Source: Heterohyrax brucei | Taxonomy: Eukaryota > Chordata > Mammalia > Hyracoidea > Procaviidae | Reading direction: 5' to 3' | Assembly (NCBI GenBank): GCA_028571685.1 | Contig: CM053148.1 | Coordinates: forward strand, 88,000,001 to 88,064,000 | DNA: 64,000 nucleotides | Shown here: in pieces, positions 21,713-34,098 of the stretch | How positions within the stretch are numbered: the first letter of the stretch is position 1 | Layout of the letters: each line of letters starts with the position of its first letter | The notes under the pieces: model-generated | What the model was told of the DNA's origin: nothing | The model's input: only the letters and a program-made list of their open reading frames with translations | The model's database searches: none | Program-made: the position numbers and the translations under genes

Positions 21713-22781
21713 GTCAACAAGTTTAATTGTTCTAAATGCCAACTATCTTATTGATGAGATTCATTATGGTCACCTTAGAAGTACTCCCCTTGGGAAGGTA
21801 TGTACTGATGCCAGTACCTAGTCTACTTGTCATGGATTGAATTGTGTCCCCCCAAAAATATGTATAGCAGTGTGCCTGGGCCATGATTCCCTATATTCTA
21901 TGATTGTCTTCCATTTTGTGACTTTCCCATGCTGTATGTTAAAGGATTAGAGTGGGATTGTAAATGCCTTTGTAAGATCAACTTCCTGCTCCACTATACA
22001 GGGAGGTTTCCTGGAGTATGGCTTGTTCCACCCTTAATCCTTTCATCCTACAAAAGATAAAAGGAAAGAGAAGCAAGCAGAGAATTGGGAACCTCACACC
22101 ACCAAGAAAGCAGCACTGGGAGAAGAGCACATCTTTCAGACCTGAAGTTCCTGTGCCAAGATGCTCCATGGACAAGGACTGATGCAATACTGGACTTTCC
22201 TTCAGAGATGACACAGGAGGAAGACTTCTCCTGGAGCACACATCCTGAATTTGGACTTGCAGCACAGTGGACTGTGTAAGAATAAACTTTCCTTCATTAA
22301 AGCCATCCACTCTGTGATATTTCTGTTACAGTAGCACTACTTGACTAAAGCACCAGCCTTCAAAGCAATTTTGGAACTCTCTCTGAAACGGACATTGAAC
22401 ATGATAGCACGGTGGCAAGTTCACAAACTTAAATGTATATTTGCCTGGGAGGGAGTTTTTAGCCAGTAAACAAGTAACTGTATTGAAATACCCTCCCTAT
22501 TCACCTGATCTGGCCCCCACTGACTTTTTCCTCTACTCAGAGATAAAAGAACTGTTGAAAGAAAGACATTTTGATGACATTCAGGCTGTGAAGAGTAATA
22601 TGATGACAACTCTGATAGCCATTTCAGCAAAAGAGTTCCAAAATTGCTTTGAAGGGTGGATTAGGTGCTGACATCACTGTACACCTTCACAAGAGGAGTG
22701 CTGCAAAGATGACCATAGTATACTCAGCAGTGAGATATGTAGCACTTTTTCTAGCATGAGTTCACGAACTTAAGTGTTAGT
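21713..22781 (+). mobile_element. fold-back mariner derivative, copy 2, split by an LTR
   Basis: Left arm 21713-21827 and 22353-22395 (mariner 3' end, antisense). Spacer about 22396-22448 with internal 'gcaagttcacaaactt'. Right arm 22449-22781 reads in sense REFLASKQVTVLKYPPYSPDLAPTDFFLY and IKELLKERHFDDIQ. A MaLR LTR sits in the left arm at 21828-22352. Without the LTR the element is about 545 bp. Confidence 0.85.
21828..22352 (+). repeat. MaLR-type solo LTR, copy 2
   Basis: 'tgtcatggattgaattgtgt' to 'ttgactaaagca'. Flanked by diverged 5 bp repeats (ctact, ccagc) at the expected spacing inside the mariner arm, where the uninterrupted family reads about 'ccacc'. Younger than the mariner copy. 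Confidence 0.85.
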
Positions 22782-23159
22782 CTTCATATGTTACGATCTC
22801 TAGATGGAATTTCATTTTCTCCAAGAAACTTTAGATATTGTTCTCAAGGTATCTGGCTTATTGAATGAAGCCCAACCGTAGTACTGAGGATAATTTCTTG
22901 TACTTAAAGTCTGCTAATTGTAAATATTAGTCACATCTACAAACTGCCTTCACAGAAACATGTAGACTAGTATTTAAAGAAACCACTGGAAGCCAGTGTT
23001 AGGTTAGGTTTGTCAACTAAAATTAAAGATGACTTTCCATCCACTGTTAACTTTGTGCTTTAACATGTCCACTTCAATCATACTTAATTCCCAAATAAAG
23101 AAAATTACAAGAAATACAATTTTTTTTTTCTGATGAATTACTAAAGAGAGTAATGGATG
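22782..23159. other. unassigned
   Basis: AT-rich, no feature recognised. May be an outer part of the ERVL fossil that follows. Confidence 0.4.
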
Positions 23160-23896
23160 ATGGCAATCTATTTCTACTTATTAATACTTGGAGTGAGTCC
23201 TGGTCATGGGAACATACACTGGTTCTAATTTAGAGCATATTCAGCCTCTTGGAGAAAATCTCCCCAGCCCTGCAAAGTATTGTCACCAACTGCCACTGTA
23301 ACTGGGTCATTAAAAGGGCATTCCATTATTTTATCAATATAGTGTCTTCAGGATTATAGGTAACTGGTAAGGTCAATGATTGTGAGCATAGGCTCATTGT
23401 CACACTTTGATTTCTGTAAAGTGAGTTTCTTGATCAGAAATGATGATTTGTGGAGTATCATAATGGTGAATAAGGCATTCTGAAAGTCTGTGGATAGTAG
23501 TTTTGGAAAAAAAGCAGTGTGTAGAGAAGCCAAATCCATAATTAGAATCAATGTTTATTCTTATAAAAACAAAATAGTTCCCTGTCCACGATGGAAGAAG
23601 TCTAATGTAATTAATCTGCCATTAAGTAGCTGCACAATCACCCTTGTTAACGGTATACTCAGTAGTGGCTGTATCTGGATAAGCCTTCATGAGTGGAAGT
23701 CTATGTTACTGAGCTCTTGCACAGTCTCCATCTCTATCATCATGACTACTGTCTTTGTGAGACTACTGGAATTCAGCTGTGCCTGGGGAAAAATCCAGAA
23801 TGGCTAATCCTACCAAGCTGATTATTAAAATTATTGCCTATGGAAGTTAGTTAATCTTTATACTAGAAGGTACATCTTGGTGCACCCTACACCACT

Positions 23897-24266
23897 GTGT
23901 TGCTGTTGTTAGGTTCTTTCATATCAGTCCTGACTCATGGAGACCCTGTGCACAACAGAACAAAACACTGTCCGGGCTTGTAGTCTGTCTATAATCTTAT
24001 GCTGATGCCCGTTGTTGTAGCCACTGTGTCAGTCCATCTCATTGAGAGTCTTCTTCTTTTTCACTGACCCTCCACTCCGTCAAGCATGATGTCCTTCTCC
24101 AGGGGCTGATCCTTCTTGATAACGTGCCCAAAGTATGTAAGAAGCACTCTCACTATCTTTACTTCCAAGGAGCACTCTGATTGTGCTTCTTCCGGAACAG
24201 ATTTGTTTGTTCCTTTGGCAGTCTGTGGTGCATTCATTGCTCTTTTCCAGCACTACAATTCAAAGG
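23897..24266 (-). repeat. RTE 3' end fragment
   Basis: 'gttgctgttgttaggttctt', 'cctgactcatggagaccctg', 'gcatgatgtccttctccagg' and 'cactacaattcaaaggtcta' follow RTE antisense order. Its 5' edge coincides with the target site of the next SINE. Confidence 0.9.
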
Positions 24267-24278
24267 TCTACACCACTA

Positions 24279-24440
24279 CCCAAAAAACTGAACCAACTGC
24301 TGTTGAGTCGGGTCCAACTCATAGTGACCCTAGAGGTCAGAGTAGAACTGCACTGTAGAGTTTCCAAGGAGTGCCTGGTGGATTTGAACTGCTGACCTTT
24401 GGGTTAGCAGACGTAGCACTAACCCACTGTGCCACCAGGG
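24279..24440 (-). repeat. AfroSINE, full length, 12 bp duplication
   Basis: Antisense SINE ending 'tgccaccaggg'. Perfect 12 bp target duplication 'tctacaccacta' at 24267-24278 and 24441-24452. Confidence 0.95.
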
Positions 24441-24629
24441 TCTACACCACTAGATCTCTAGAAATTTCACAGCAGACAGACTTTTGATTTTTTTTATTCC
24501 TGGATTTACTTCATATTCTCTCACATGCATGTATCTTGCCGGTAGGTCTAGAGTGGTTGCTACTTCTTGCTGACTAGTTTCAATCATCATAATATACTGT
24601 ATTGTTCAGTGTGATGTATTGAGGAAAAG

Positions 24630-24713
24630 AAGCCAAGCCAAGCAGCCAAGTGCCGTTGAGTCTGATCAGACTCATGGCGACCCTACGGACCAGTGTAGAA
24701 CTGACCCCCAGAG
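24630..24713 (-). repeat. AfroSINE/RTE 3' fragment with (GCCAA) tail
   Basis: Begins 'agccaagccaagcagccaag', then 'tgccgttgagtctgatcaga', reaching 'agtgtagaactgaccccc'. Flanked by 'tgaggaaaag' and 'tgagaaaag', a likely degraded duplication. About 84 bp long. Confidence 0.72.
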
Positions 24714-25395
24714 TGAGAAAAGTGTTCAAATTTCATGCTGGCAATCTGCTTCCCAAAAGTCGCAGTCTTGAAAACCTTTGCCATGCTCTTGCACAAATGT
24801 ACATAATGTTACAAGTTTTTGCTTAATGATATGTGTATTCTTTTGAGAGATATGAAAAGTTATCATTGCTATGAAAGCCACCCGTGATATTAACTGCAAA
24901 TATTTGTCTAAAAAAATACTGTTTTGAAAACTTACACTATTGTTGATAGCACGGTATTTTCACTCTATGATTTGTATAAAAAGGAAATTTATTTATTTAT
25001 TTATTTTGTAGAAGCAAGCAGAGACCATTTCCTCTCAAAGTAGGTAAGTATTATTAGCACACTTCTGTTTTTCACAGGAAATGGTGGGCAAATTTAACTT
25101 CTACCTCTAAGAAATTAAAAAAAAAGAGAGAGAGAAGCACCTTAGCAGCTCAAGATTGAAAACTCAGCTGTACAAATAAGAGAAGACAAACCCTTACAAC
25201 TTTGAGGTTATTTGCATGCAGCTTATGTTGTAATTCTCAGTAATACATTTGACTCTTTGCACTCTGACGATACTGCATTTCCCTCTTGCTGACAGCAAAA
25301 GTAATTGCTTTGAACATTATAGCAGCGATTGTTGGAAAAGTTTAACATAATTCTCTAACCTAATTTTGGCATTCTCTGAATTTATTTTTACAAAT
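24714..25395. other. unique sequence
   Basis: No gene recognised. An (ATTT)n run lies at about 24988-25006 and a short (GA)n at 25124-25136. Confidence 0.45.
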
Positions 25396-25406
25396 CTAAA
25401 TATGAA

Positions 25407-25571
25407 CATCCCTCCCAAACCCCATGCTGTCAAATCATTTCTGACTCATAGAGACCCTATAGGACAGAGGAGAACTGCTCCACAGAGTTTCCAAGGAGTG
25501 CCTTGTGGGTTTGAACTGCTGCCCTTTTGGTTAGTAACCATAGCACGTAACCCTTACACCACCAGGGTTTC
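25407..25571 (-). repeat. AfroSINE, full length, 11 bp duplication
   Basis: Antisense SINE, 'catagagaccctataggaca' to 'ccaccagggttt'. Perfect 11 bp duplication 'ctaaatatgaa' at 25396-25406 and 25572-25582. Confidence 0.95.
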
Positions 25572-25582
25572 CTAAATATGAA

Positions 25583-26069
25583 AAGACATAAACAATCTGG
25601 TAGTTGAAAAATGAGATACTCATGAGGTGAATGTTGCTTTTTCACAGGGGAACTAAATTCCTTCATTGTTTCCTATTCTTTTGACTAAACAAATGTTTTG
25701 GAAAGGGTATCTAGATCATCCTTTGCTCAGTAATCCTAGTCACTTTGAAAGTCTTCTATGGAGTGTTAATAATTATGTAATTAAACAGCAACAAAGACAC
25801 AAACAAAAATACCTGTGTTTGCTACTCTGATCACATTGGACTCTGATTTCTAACTCTGTCCGATTTCCAACATCTGCATCCCTCTTTTTTAAAAAAAAAA
25901 AACAAAAAACTTGTCTTTCTCTCTTAGTTTCATTCTTTGCTGATCTTTAAGTCCTATTCTAACCTTAGTGAGAGGCATTTTGTGAGGTCCAACCTAATTC
26001 TTAGAGATACAGTATTTAGGTGTCTGCATGTGTGGCTTTTTAGTTCCTATTTGTTTTAACAGAGACTTT
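25583..26069. other. unique sequence
   Basis: Nothing recognised. An A-rich tract lies at 25891-25908. Confidence 0.45.
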
Positions 26070-26315
26070 CTTCATAGGTTCCTTCTGTATAACTCCTACC
26101 ATTCAAGACCTATGTGATGTAAGATACTCCAGGAAACAATCTTTGATTGGTGTTCAGACTCAATTAGGAGCTCCACTGAGTTATCTTATGAACTATGGAA
26201 TTAATTACTTGTTTGAATATTTATTTATGGATTATTGAAAGGCAAGGACCATTTTATGTTATGTTATAACTCTAATCTTGAAAATATTGTCAGCAAATAG
26301 TAAAACATTTAAGGA
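26070..26315 (+). repeat. L2 LINE 3' end
   Basis: The blocks 'taactcctaccattcaagac', 'actccaggaaacaatctttg', 'gaaaggcaaggaccatttta' and 'cagcaaatagtaaaac' follow L2 3' end order (feed-forward 'ctccaggaagccttccctga', 'gcagggac', 'agtagg'). Ancient and diverged. Confidence 0.6.
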
Positions 26316-27192
26316 TGTTTGATGAGAGGCAAGACCAAGATAGTGGAGTTGTCAGACTCTTCCTGTGATCCCTCTAACAACAAAGACTGGAAAGAATACA
26401 TGCATTGATTACATATGGCATCCAAAGAGCCCTGAACATCAAAGTTAAAGCTGAGAAAACAGACTAAGAAGGAAGAGAGAAGAGGTCCAGAAGTACTTAG
26501 TATTGGCCAAACCTGACCCACCAGGAATCAGCTTCAGCCAGCAGGGTTAGCAGAGTGGTTGCATTTGGAGGATGTCTTCCTCAGCAGGAAAGAGCAATGA
26601 AAGTACACTCAAGCTTCCATAGCCAGTGAGAAGCAATGCTTGACAGTCAAAAACTAAATGGCAGCATCCACCTATAGCATGGATCTAAATCTTTCCCTCT
26701 GGATAAACCTCTTTCCCTTTTCACAACACTTTCCCCTCACCTCTGCAGATTGCAGACAGCTCCAGAGTCTGGCACCATTAACTCAGCTGTAAGTAGAACT
26801 CCTCAAGCCCACTGTGAGCCGCTCTCCTAGACTCAGAGGGAACAATTTAACAAACTGGGTGAAAGAGGTGGGTGGGATCTGCTGACTCACCCAAGCCAGA
26901 AATTCAGGACAAAGATACTGACCTCTCCTAACATTAGCATCAGAAGTAATTGGACACACCATCTTCAGAGACACTTGGATTGGGTGTTAGTTTCTTGTCT
27001 TTCTCAGTGGTTGCAACCAGATACTTATGCCTACACCAATGATTCTTGCCCATCTAGGACAGTACGGGAGAGAGCCCACACTACACACTTGGAGACTAAC
27101 TACCTGGATGCCTGAGCTGAATTCATAAAACAAAAGAAAAGTGACGCATGTGCTCCGATGTCTAACAATAGCTATAGTGGTCTTGTGACAAG

Positions 27193-28400
27193 ATGTTAGA
27201 GCTTCAAAGGCAGCAACAACCAAATGAGCACACACCATCAGCGTGTTTGGACATTTTGAAACAAAACAAGAAGCTAAAACATAGTAAACAAACAAAAAAT
27301 AAACTCAACAACAAACTGATGGCTCAGAGACAAGAGTCCATATCAAATCACTTAAAGAAGCAGATCAAGATGGCTTCAGAAAGCTCTAAAAACAGAGAAT
27401 CAAGAAACTTTGCAGATGAAGAGAACTTCCTGGAATTGTTAGAGGTAAAATCAAAAGGATTAACATTTAGAAATCTGGAAGAGATCAAGAAAGAGATGAG
27501 GTGAGATGCAACAGAGCATAGTGACAAATTGAACAGGCTGCAAGAAAGCATATAACGGTAAGAATTAGAATTCAGAAAATGAATAATAAAATTGCAGAAT
27601 TAAACAATTCAATAGAAAGTCAAAGCAGAACAGAGGCAATGGAAGGCCATATGAGTGAAACTGAATACAAAGCATAAGAGACCAACATATTTGCGGAAAA
27701 ATCAAATAAAAGAATTTAAAAAAACAAAAAGCACTAAGATTTATGTTGGACTCTGTCAAGAGGAATAATCCATGAGTAACTGCAGTAGTAGAATGGGAGG
27801 AGGAGTAGAATACAGAAAATACAGACAATTGTCAAAGATTTGTTTACAGAAAACTTCCCTGAAATCTTGAAAGATGAGAGGATATATATCCAAGACCCTC
27901 ACTGAATGTTGCACCTAGTAGACACCAAGAAAAAAACACCAAGGCATATTATAATCAAAGTTCCTAAAACCAAAGGCAAGGAGACAGTTCTAAAAGTGAC
28001 TAGGGATAAATGAAAAAATAATTTACAAAGAATGATAGTAAGACTAAGTTCAGACTGTTGAGCAGGAACCATGCAGAAAACAACACAATGAGAGGACATA
28101 TACAAGGCCTTGAAGGAAAATAACTGAAAGCCAAGAATTGTATAACCACTAAAATTGTCTTTCAAATATGATAGCAAAATTAGGACATTGCCAGATAAAT
28201 AGAAACTTACAGAATTTGCAAAAAGCAAACAAAAATTGCAAGAAATTCTAAAAGGAGTCTTTTGTTAGAAAATCAACAACACAAAGTAACAATCCAAGAC
28301 TAGAGAGCAGATCAGAGCAATTCAGTAACAACACAGAGGGCAATAACAAAAATAAATCAAAAGAAAAACACTGAAAATAGGGAGAGATGTCATTAAGTAA
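27193..28400 (+). pseudogene. L1 ORF1 remnant
   Basis: Open from 27193 to 27504 (MLELQRQQQPNEHTPSACLD, RESRNFADEENFLELLEV); similar sequence then continues through stops to a coiled-coil and C-terminal region. The FADEENFLEL stretch parallels FPDEENFLKL in the other L1, confirming ORF1. RNA-binding chaperone in active L1; broken here. Confidence 0.8.
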
Positions 28401-28689
28401 ACATTATAACAACAAAGAGAGATTTAAAAGAAAATTCAGTCATGCATCTTTCATAAAGAGAGAAAGCCAAGGTTATAAAATTGCAGACTGGTTTAAACTT
28501 AGAAAAATATGGGCAAATATTAAGGCAACCACAAAGGAAATTATCAATACTGAGAATCAGAACAAAAATCAAGGCATGAAATTTCAGCAAATACAAAAGC
28601 ACCAACACTGAAAAAGATGAAAATAAAACACATAAAGAAAAAAGGCTCAGCACAGAAAATTAAATAGAACAAAAGAAGTATCTACAACA

Positions 28690-31600
28690 CACATACATAG
28701 ATGTCAAAATGACAGCTCATGCGTATCAATAATGACTCTGGGTGTAACTGAATTGAATGCACCAAAAGAGACAGGGAGTGGCAGATTGGACAATAAACAC
28801 ATGCTATATGCTGCCTTCAGGGGACACACCTTAGACTTGAAAACATGAACAAACTAAAACTCACAGGATGGAAACAAATATGTCAAGCTAACAACTTACC
28901 AAGAATAGCAGGACTGGAAATATTAGTCTCTGATTAAAATAGACTTTATAGTAAAATTTACCTCACTGGATAAGGAAAGACACTATGAAATTATTAAAGG
29001 CTCATTATTTCAGAAGGACATAACCATATTAAGTTTCTATTCACCCAGTGACAGGGCTCCAAAATAAGTAACATCAATACTAACTGAATTGAAAACAGAA
29101 ATAGGCAGCTCCACAACAATAGTAGGAATTATCAACATACCACATTCAGTGAAGGACAGAACAACTAAGGAAAAAAATTAAAAAGCTCAGTAAAGACAGA
29201 GAAGATCTAAATGGCACAACTAACCAACTTGACCTCATAGACATTTAAAGAATACTCCACCCAACAGCAGCCAGGTGTTTTTCTTCCCCCAAACACGTGG
29301 AACATCCTCCAGAACTGACCACATATTAGGCTACAAAGTAATGCTTAACAAAAATTTAAAGTATTTAGAAATTGCAAAGTATCTTTTTGAACCAAAAAAT
29401 CGTAAGAGTAGATATCTATAACAGAAAAAGGAGGGAAGGGGGAAAAAAAGTCAAACACATGGAAACTGAACAACACCTTGCTCAAAAAACTACAAACTAC
29501 CAGAAAAAAAAAATACAAACCTTCTCATCTAGACGACTTCACTAGAAAATATTAACATCAATATTACTAGAAGTATCTCAGAGTATAGGAAAGGTGGAGT
29601 TCTCCCAAATTCATTCTGTGAATCCTGTATATCTCTGATAATAAAACTAGGTAAAGATAGCACAAGAAAGGAAAATTACAGACTGACGTCTCTCATGGAC
29701 TTGTGCACACTCAACAAAATTCTAGCCAACAGAATTTTAGAACATGTGAAAACAATAACTTAACATGACAAAGTGGATTTCATACCACGGATGCAGGGGT
29801 GGTTCAACATTAGAAATACCATCAATGTAATCAATCATTTAAATAAAAGACAAGAACCACTTGATTTTATCAGTTGATGCAAAAAGGCATTTGTTAAAGT
29901 ACAACATCTATTCATGCTACAAACTTTTGAGAAAATAAGAATAGAAGGGAAATTCCTCAACATAATAAAGTCAACAGCTACCATTATCCTTAATGGGGAG
30001 AGTCTGAAAGTACCCTCCTTGAGAATGGCAACCAGACAAGGTTGACCGCTGTCAGTACTTTATTCAAGATTCTGCTGGAGGTTCTAGCCAGAGCAATCAG
30101 GCAAGATAAAGAAATAAAGGGCATCCGCGTTGGTAAGGGGGAAGAAACAGTATCTCCACTTGCAGATTTGTGGTCTTCTACACAGAAAACCGTGAAGAAT
30201 CCACAAACAAACAAACCTACTAGAACTTTGCTGAATGCTTCTGAGTTCAGCAAAGACTCAAGATACAAGATAAATATACAAAAGTCCATTGGATCCCTTT
30301 AGACTAACAAAGAGGTCATCAGAGAACAAATCACCAAATCAACAAGTTACAATAGTCCTAGAAAATTACATACTTAGGACTAAATCTAACCTGAGAAGTA
30401 AAAGAACTATACAAAGAAAACTATGAGCTTCTACTGCCAGACACCAAAAGCTACCTACATAAGTGGCAAAATCTGCCTTTCTCATGAACAAGAAGACTCA
30501 ACCTCATGAAAATGTCTATTCTAACAAAAGTTATCCACAGATAAAATGCAATCATAATTGTTGTTGCTGTTGTTGTTTTGGGGAGATGGAGAGACAAAGC
30601 ACAAACTTTGCATGGAAAGGGAAGTAAAGCATTGCTGACAAAGAAGAACAGAGTGGGAGGCTTCACCCTACCTTACTTCTGTATGCATTACACTGCCACA
30701 AGAGCAAAACAGTCCAGTGCTGGTATAATAACAGACACGTGGACCTAGGGAACAGAATTGAAAATCCAGATACAACATCATCTGCCTATGAGCAGCCAAT
30801 GTTTCTCAAGGTATAAAGGCCATAAACTGAAGAAAAGACACTGTTTTTAACAGTGTTAGCAAAACTGAATATCATTGTGCAAAAAAAAGAAACAAGAACC
30901 ACTGTAATTCTAACACCAGTTGTAAAAATTAACTTGAAATGAATCAAAAACCTAAATACAAAATCTAAAACAATGAAGATCATGGGAAAAAAATTACGTA
31001 TAACATTGGAAGTCCTAATACATGGCATAGCAAACTAGGGAACACTACTAACACCAGACAAATACCGGAAAAGAAAATAGATAACTAGGAACTCCTAAAA
31101 ATAAAACATTTGTGCTCATCCAAAGACTTCACCAAAAGTGTAAAAAGACAGGCTACAGACTGGGTAAAAAAAAAAAAAAAAATTGGCTACCATACATTCT
31201 ATCAGCATCTAACATCCATAATCTACAAGATACTGTAAAACCTCAAGAAAAACACAAGTAATCCAATTAAAATAATGGGCAAAGGATATGAATAGGCACT
31301 TCACCAAAGAAAACACCCAGGAGGCTAACAGGTACATGAGGGAATGCTCAAGATTATTAACCATTAGAGAAGTCCAAATCAAATCTGCAATGAAATAACA
31401 TCTCCCACAAACAAGACTGGTATTAATCCAAAAAGCAAAAATTAATAAACATTGAAAAGATTTTGGAGAGATTTGAATGCTTCTACGCTACTGATGAAAA
31501 TATAAAATGGTACAATCATTTTGGAAATTGATTTGGTGCTTTCTTAAAAAGCTAGAAATAGGAATACTATATGAGAAATAAAGGCTGTCACAGGAATAGA

Positions 31601-31800
31601 CACATGCACACCAATGTTTATTGTAGCGCTATCCGTAACAGCAAAAAGGTGGAATCGGCCTAGGTGCCTGTCAATAGATGTGTAGATAAACAATCTACAG
31701 TATGTTCACTACAATGAAACTGTAACATCTCATAATATGAAGTCATCTGGAAGACACTGCACTGATTGAAATTATTCAGCTGCAAAAGGACAAATATTGT
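28690..31800 (+). pseudogene. L1 ORF2 remnant
   Basis: Endonuclease side near 28810-28950 reads LRLENMNKLKLTGWKQICQAN then ILVSD. The reverse transcriptase side includes 30042-30302: LLEVLARAIRQDKEIKGIRV, then SPLADLWSSTQ where active L1 has LSLFADDMIVY, so the catalytic Asp pair is lost, then SRYKINIQKS. Several stops. Confidence 0.82.
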
Positions 31801-31908
31801 TATGAGACCACACTTACCGTGTAAGTACTCAAGAAAATGTTTAAATACAAAAGGAAAGTTTTTCATGGTTACAAGGGGTTACGAGAAGAAGGTATTCATA
31901 GATTAGAT

Positions 31909-31948
31909 CCATTACTGTCAAATCCATTCTGACTCATAGCGACTCTAC
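31909..31948 (-). repeat. 40 bp tip-only insertion with 9 bp duplication
   Basis: 'ccattactgtcaaatccatt', then 'ctgactcatagcgactctac', antisense to the last 40 bp of AfroSINE. Perfect 9 bp direct repeat 'agattagat' at 31900-31908 and 31949-31957. Sits in the L1 3' UTR. Confidence 0.82.
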
Positions 31949-32877
31949 AGATTAGATAATAGGGAGAACTGGGTTAGATGAAGAGAGTGACAGCACCCAG
32001 TAGAAGGGAGATCAGCACAGCTGGACTAAAATTAAAGCTAAGAGGTTTCCTAAATATAACTCAATGCTTGGATGGGCAGAATAACAGGAACAGGAGTCTG
32101 GGGATAATGACTTTGGATGATATCTAAGTGAATTGGCATAACAAAGTTTTTTAAGAAAATGTTCTGCATCCCATTTTGGTGAGTCTTTTTCTGGGGTGTT
32201 AATTGCTGGCAAAGTGGACTTCTGCATAGCATGAGCAGGTCCCAAACCACCTTGAGCAGAGAAAAATGGACGACATGAAAGACACAAGGAACATATGAGC
32301 CCAAGAGACTTCAAAAGGGCTGTATAACCCAGAAACCACATCAACAAGAGACCAGAAAAAGTAGATGGTGCCTGGTCAACACCAATGACTGCCTTGACAT
32401 GGAATATAATATAGAGCCGCTGACATAGTGGGAGAAAAACAAAAGTGTAGAACTAGACTGATAGTCTGCAAAATTGGAGAGTACCCAGAAGACATGGCCC
32501 CTGGACTCTCTCTTATCTCAAAGCAGAAATCACTCCCAAAGGTTAACTATTCAGACAAAGACTGGCCTAGACCATAAAACATAAAATGATACTGGCAAAG
32601 AACGTGCTTTTTGGCTTAAGTACACAGATGAGGCTAACAGAGAAGCTCCTGTCCAGAGATGAGATGAGGTGGAAAGTGACAGGAATTGGTTGAATGGACA
32701 GGGGAAATGCAAGGTGGAGAGGAGGTGTGCACTGTCACAGTGTGGGGAGAACGACTAGAGTTAATCAGCAGTGTGTGTGCAAGGTTTTGTAAGACAGATT
32801 ATATTAGATCATAAACTTTCACAATAAAATATCTTAAAAAAATAGAAAACGAACAATGCAGAAAGAAAAAGAATGAC

Positions 32878-34086
32878 TAGCAAAGAGATGGAATCAACCC
32901 AGATGTCCAACAACAGAAGAATGGATAGGTAAACTATGGTATATATACTCAATGGAACACTATGCAATGATAGAGAACAGCCTTGAGAGCAGGAAACACC
33001 TCTTAACCTGGTTTCGATTGGAGGACACTATGTTGAGTGAAAGCAGTCAGCGATAGAAGGACAAATGTTGTATGAGTCCCCTAAGATAAGAACTTAAAAG
33101 CAGACTCATGCATAACAGAAAAGGCTCTTTGATGGCTGCAAGGGTGGGTAGGGCAGGAGGGCGAGGGGGGAGGGTTTAGATTAGACAGTTGTTAGAGATT
33201 TGGTTGGGTGAAATTGGTGACGGCACACTTAAGTAAGAAGATCAATGTTAACTGGACTTCAACACAACTTGTGTACTCCTCCCATCTTAACCCAATATTG
33301 CAAGGACAAAGTAGCTGGGGCAGGGGGCAGGAGACCATGCTCTCAGGGGAAATCAAGGTCAATTGGCACAACTAGCGTTTTGCTAATGAGGACTCTCCGC
33401 ACCCCACATTGGTGAGTGGCACCTGGGGTCTTAAAAGCTGCCATCTGAGGGTACAGATGATCATCTGAGGGTACAGCAAATGGTCTTAGCTTAGCAGGAA
33501 CAGATGATCACCAAGATCCGTAACGACATGGGGAGAGAGAATCCAGAAGACAGAGAGACCCATGTGAGTAGATGCCTATGCTGACTTGTGACCGGAAGAA
33601 CCAAATGGTACCCAGCCACCACCAGTGAAAGCCATGATGGAGCTCACAAAGTTGAGTCTCACTGGCAACACGAGTATAAACAGGGGTGCACCCTGAGATC
33701 TCCACTAAAAGACCACAGTTGATGGTCCAGGGACTTTGGGGTTCCCCTGGGAGCATGGCCCCTGGCCCTGCCACTGCCGCTGTCTGTAAGTCATAGTAAA
33801 GGTCAACTTTTTGGACAGCAATGGATTGGACTTGGTAACGCAGAGTGATCATATTGTATGGGCACTTTATAGTTCTAGGCATCTGGAAGAGGTCGTCATG
33901 TTGACCTCATACTGGAGGAAGGGGAATGGGTGGAGAGAAGATAGGAGACTGTTGGGAAGATAAGACATGTGGGGAGCAGAAAGAAAGCGTGTGCTGTCAC
34001 CGTGCAGGGAGAGCAGTGGAAGCTGCATATAGGTCAGCATGCAAATTTATATGGGAATGTACATTTTCATTCAATCATAATAAACA
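32878..34086 (+). mobile_element. L1, 5'-truncated, 12 bp duplication
   Basis: Begins in late ORF2 ('gatggaatcaacccagatgt', 'aacagaagaatggatagg') and runs through the 3' UTR ('gggtcttaaaagctgccatc', 'gaatgtacattttcattc') to an A-rich tail. Perfect 12 bp duplication 'aaaaagaatgac' at 32866-32877 and 34087-34098, so it integrated into the A-rich tail of the preceding full-length L1. Its 3' UTR matches the minus-strand L1 more closely than its neighbour's. Confidence 0.92.
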
Positions 34087-34098
34087 AAAAAGAATGAC

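Larger units (their letters stand above)
23160..24630 (-). repeat. ERVL pol fossil (fragment)
   Basis: Antisense resemblance to ERVL internal pol: integrase-side sequence at about 23280-23880 ('gtttcttgatcagaaatgat', 'gaagtctaatgtaattaatc') and reverse-transcriptase-side sequence at about 24480-24630, in the order expected for a minus-strand copy. An RTE 3' end and a SINE are inserted between them. Ancient and heavily broken. Recognised from memory of the family, so moderate confidence. Confidence 0.55.
26322..32850 (+). mobile_element. full-length L1 LINE, plus strand
   Basis: About 6.5 kb. The start 'gagaggcaagaccaagatag' resembles the L1 5' end. 5' UTR to 27192, ORF1 remnant from 27193 to about 28400, ORF2 remnant from about 28690 to 31800, and a 3' UTR ending 'cacaataaaatatctt', then A-rich. 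The subfamily differs from the minus-strand L1: the 5' UTR lacks the monomer pair. A 40 bp tip-only SINE insertion lies at 31909-31948. Both ORFs are disrupted. Confidence 0.9.

Noticed and set aside
21978-22310. 110-codon minus-strand frame
   Set aside because: Lies entirely in a MaLR LTR, antisense; not a protein gene.
33508-33882. 124-codon minus-strand frame, the longest in the window
   Set aside because: It is the antisense of an L1 3' UTR; the same antisense frame partly recurs in other L1 3' UTR copies (11298-11950), so it is repeat sequence, not a gene.
26322-34098. A single 7.8 kb plus-strand L1
   Set aside because: The 12 bp duplication at 32866-32877 and 34087-34098 shows that the right part is a separate, later insertion.
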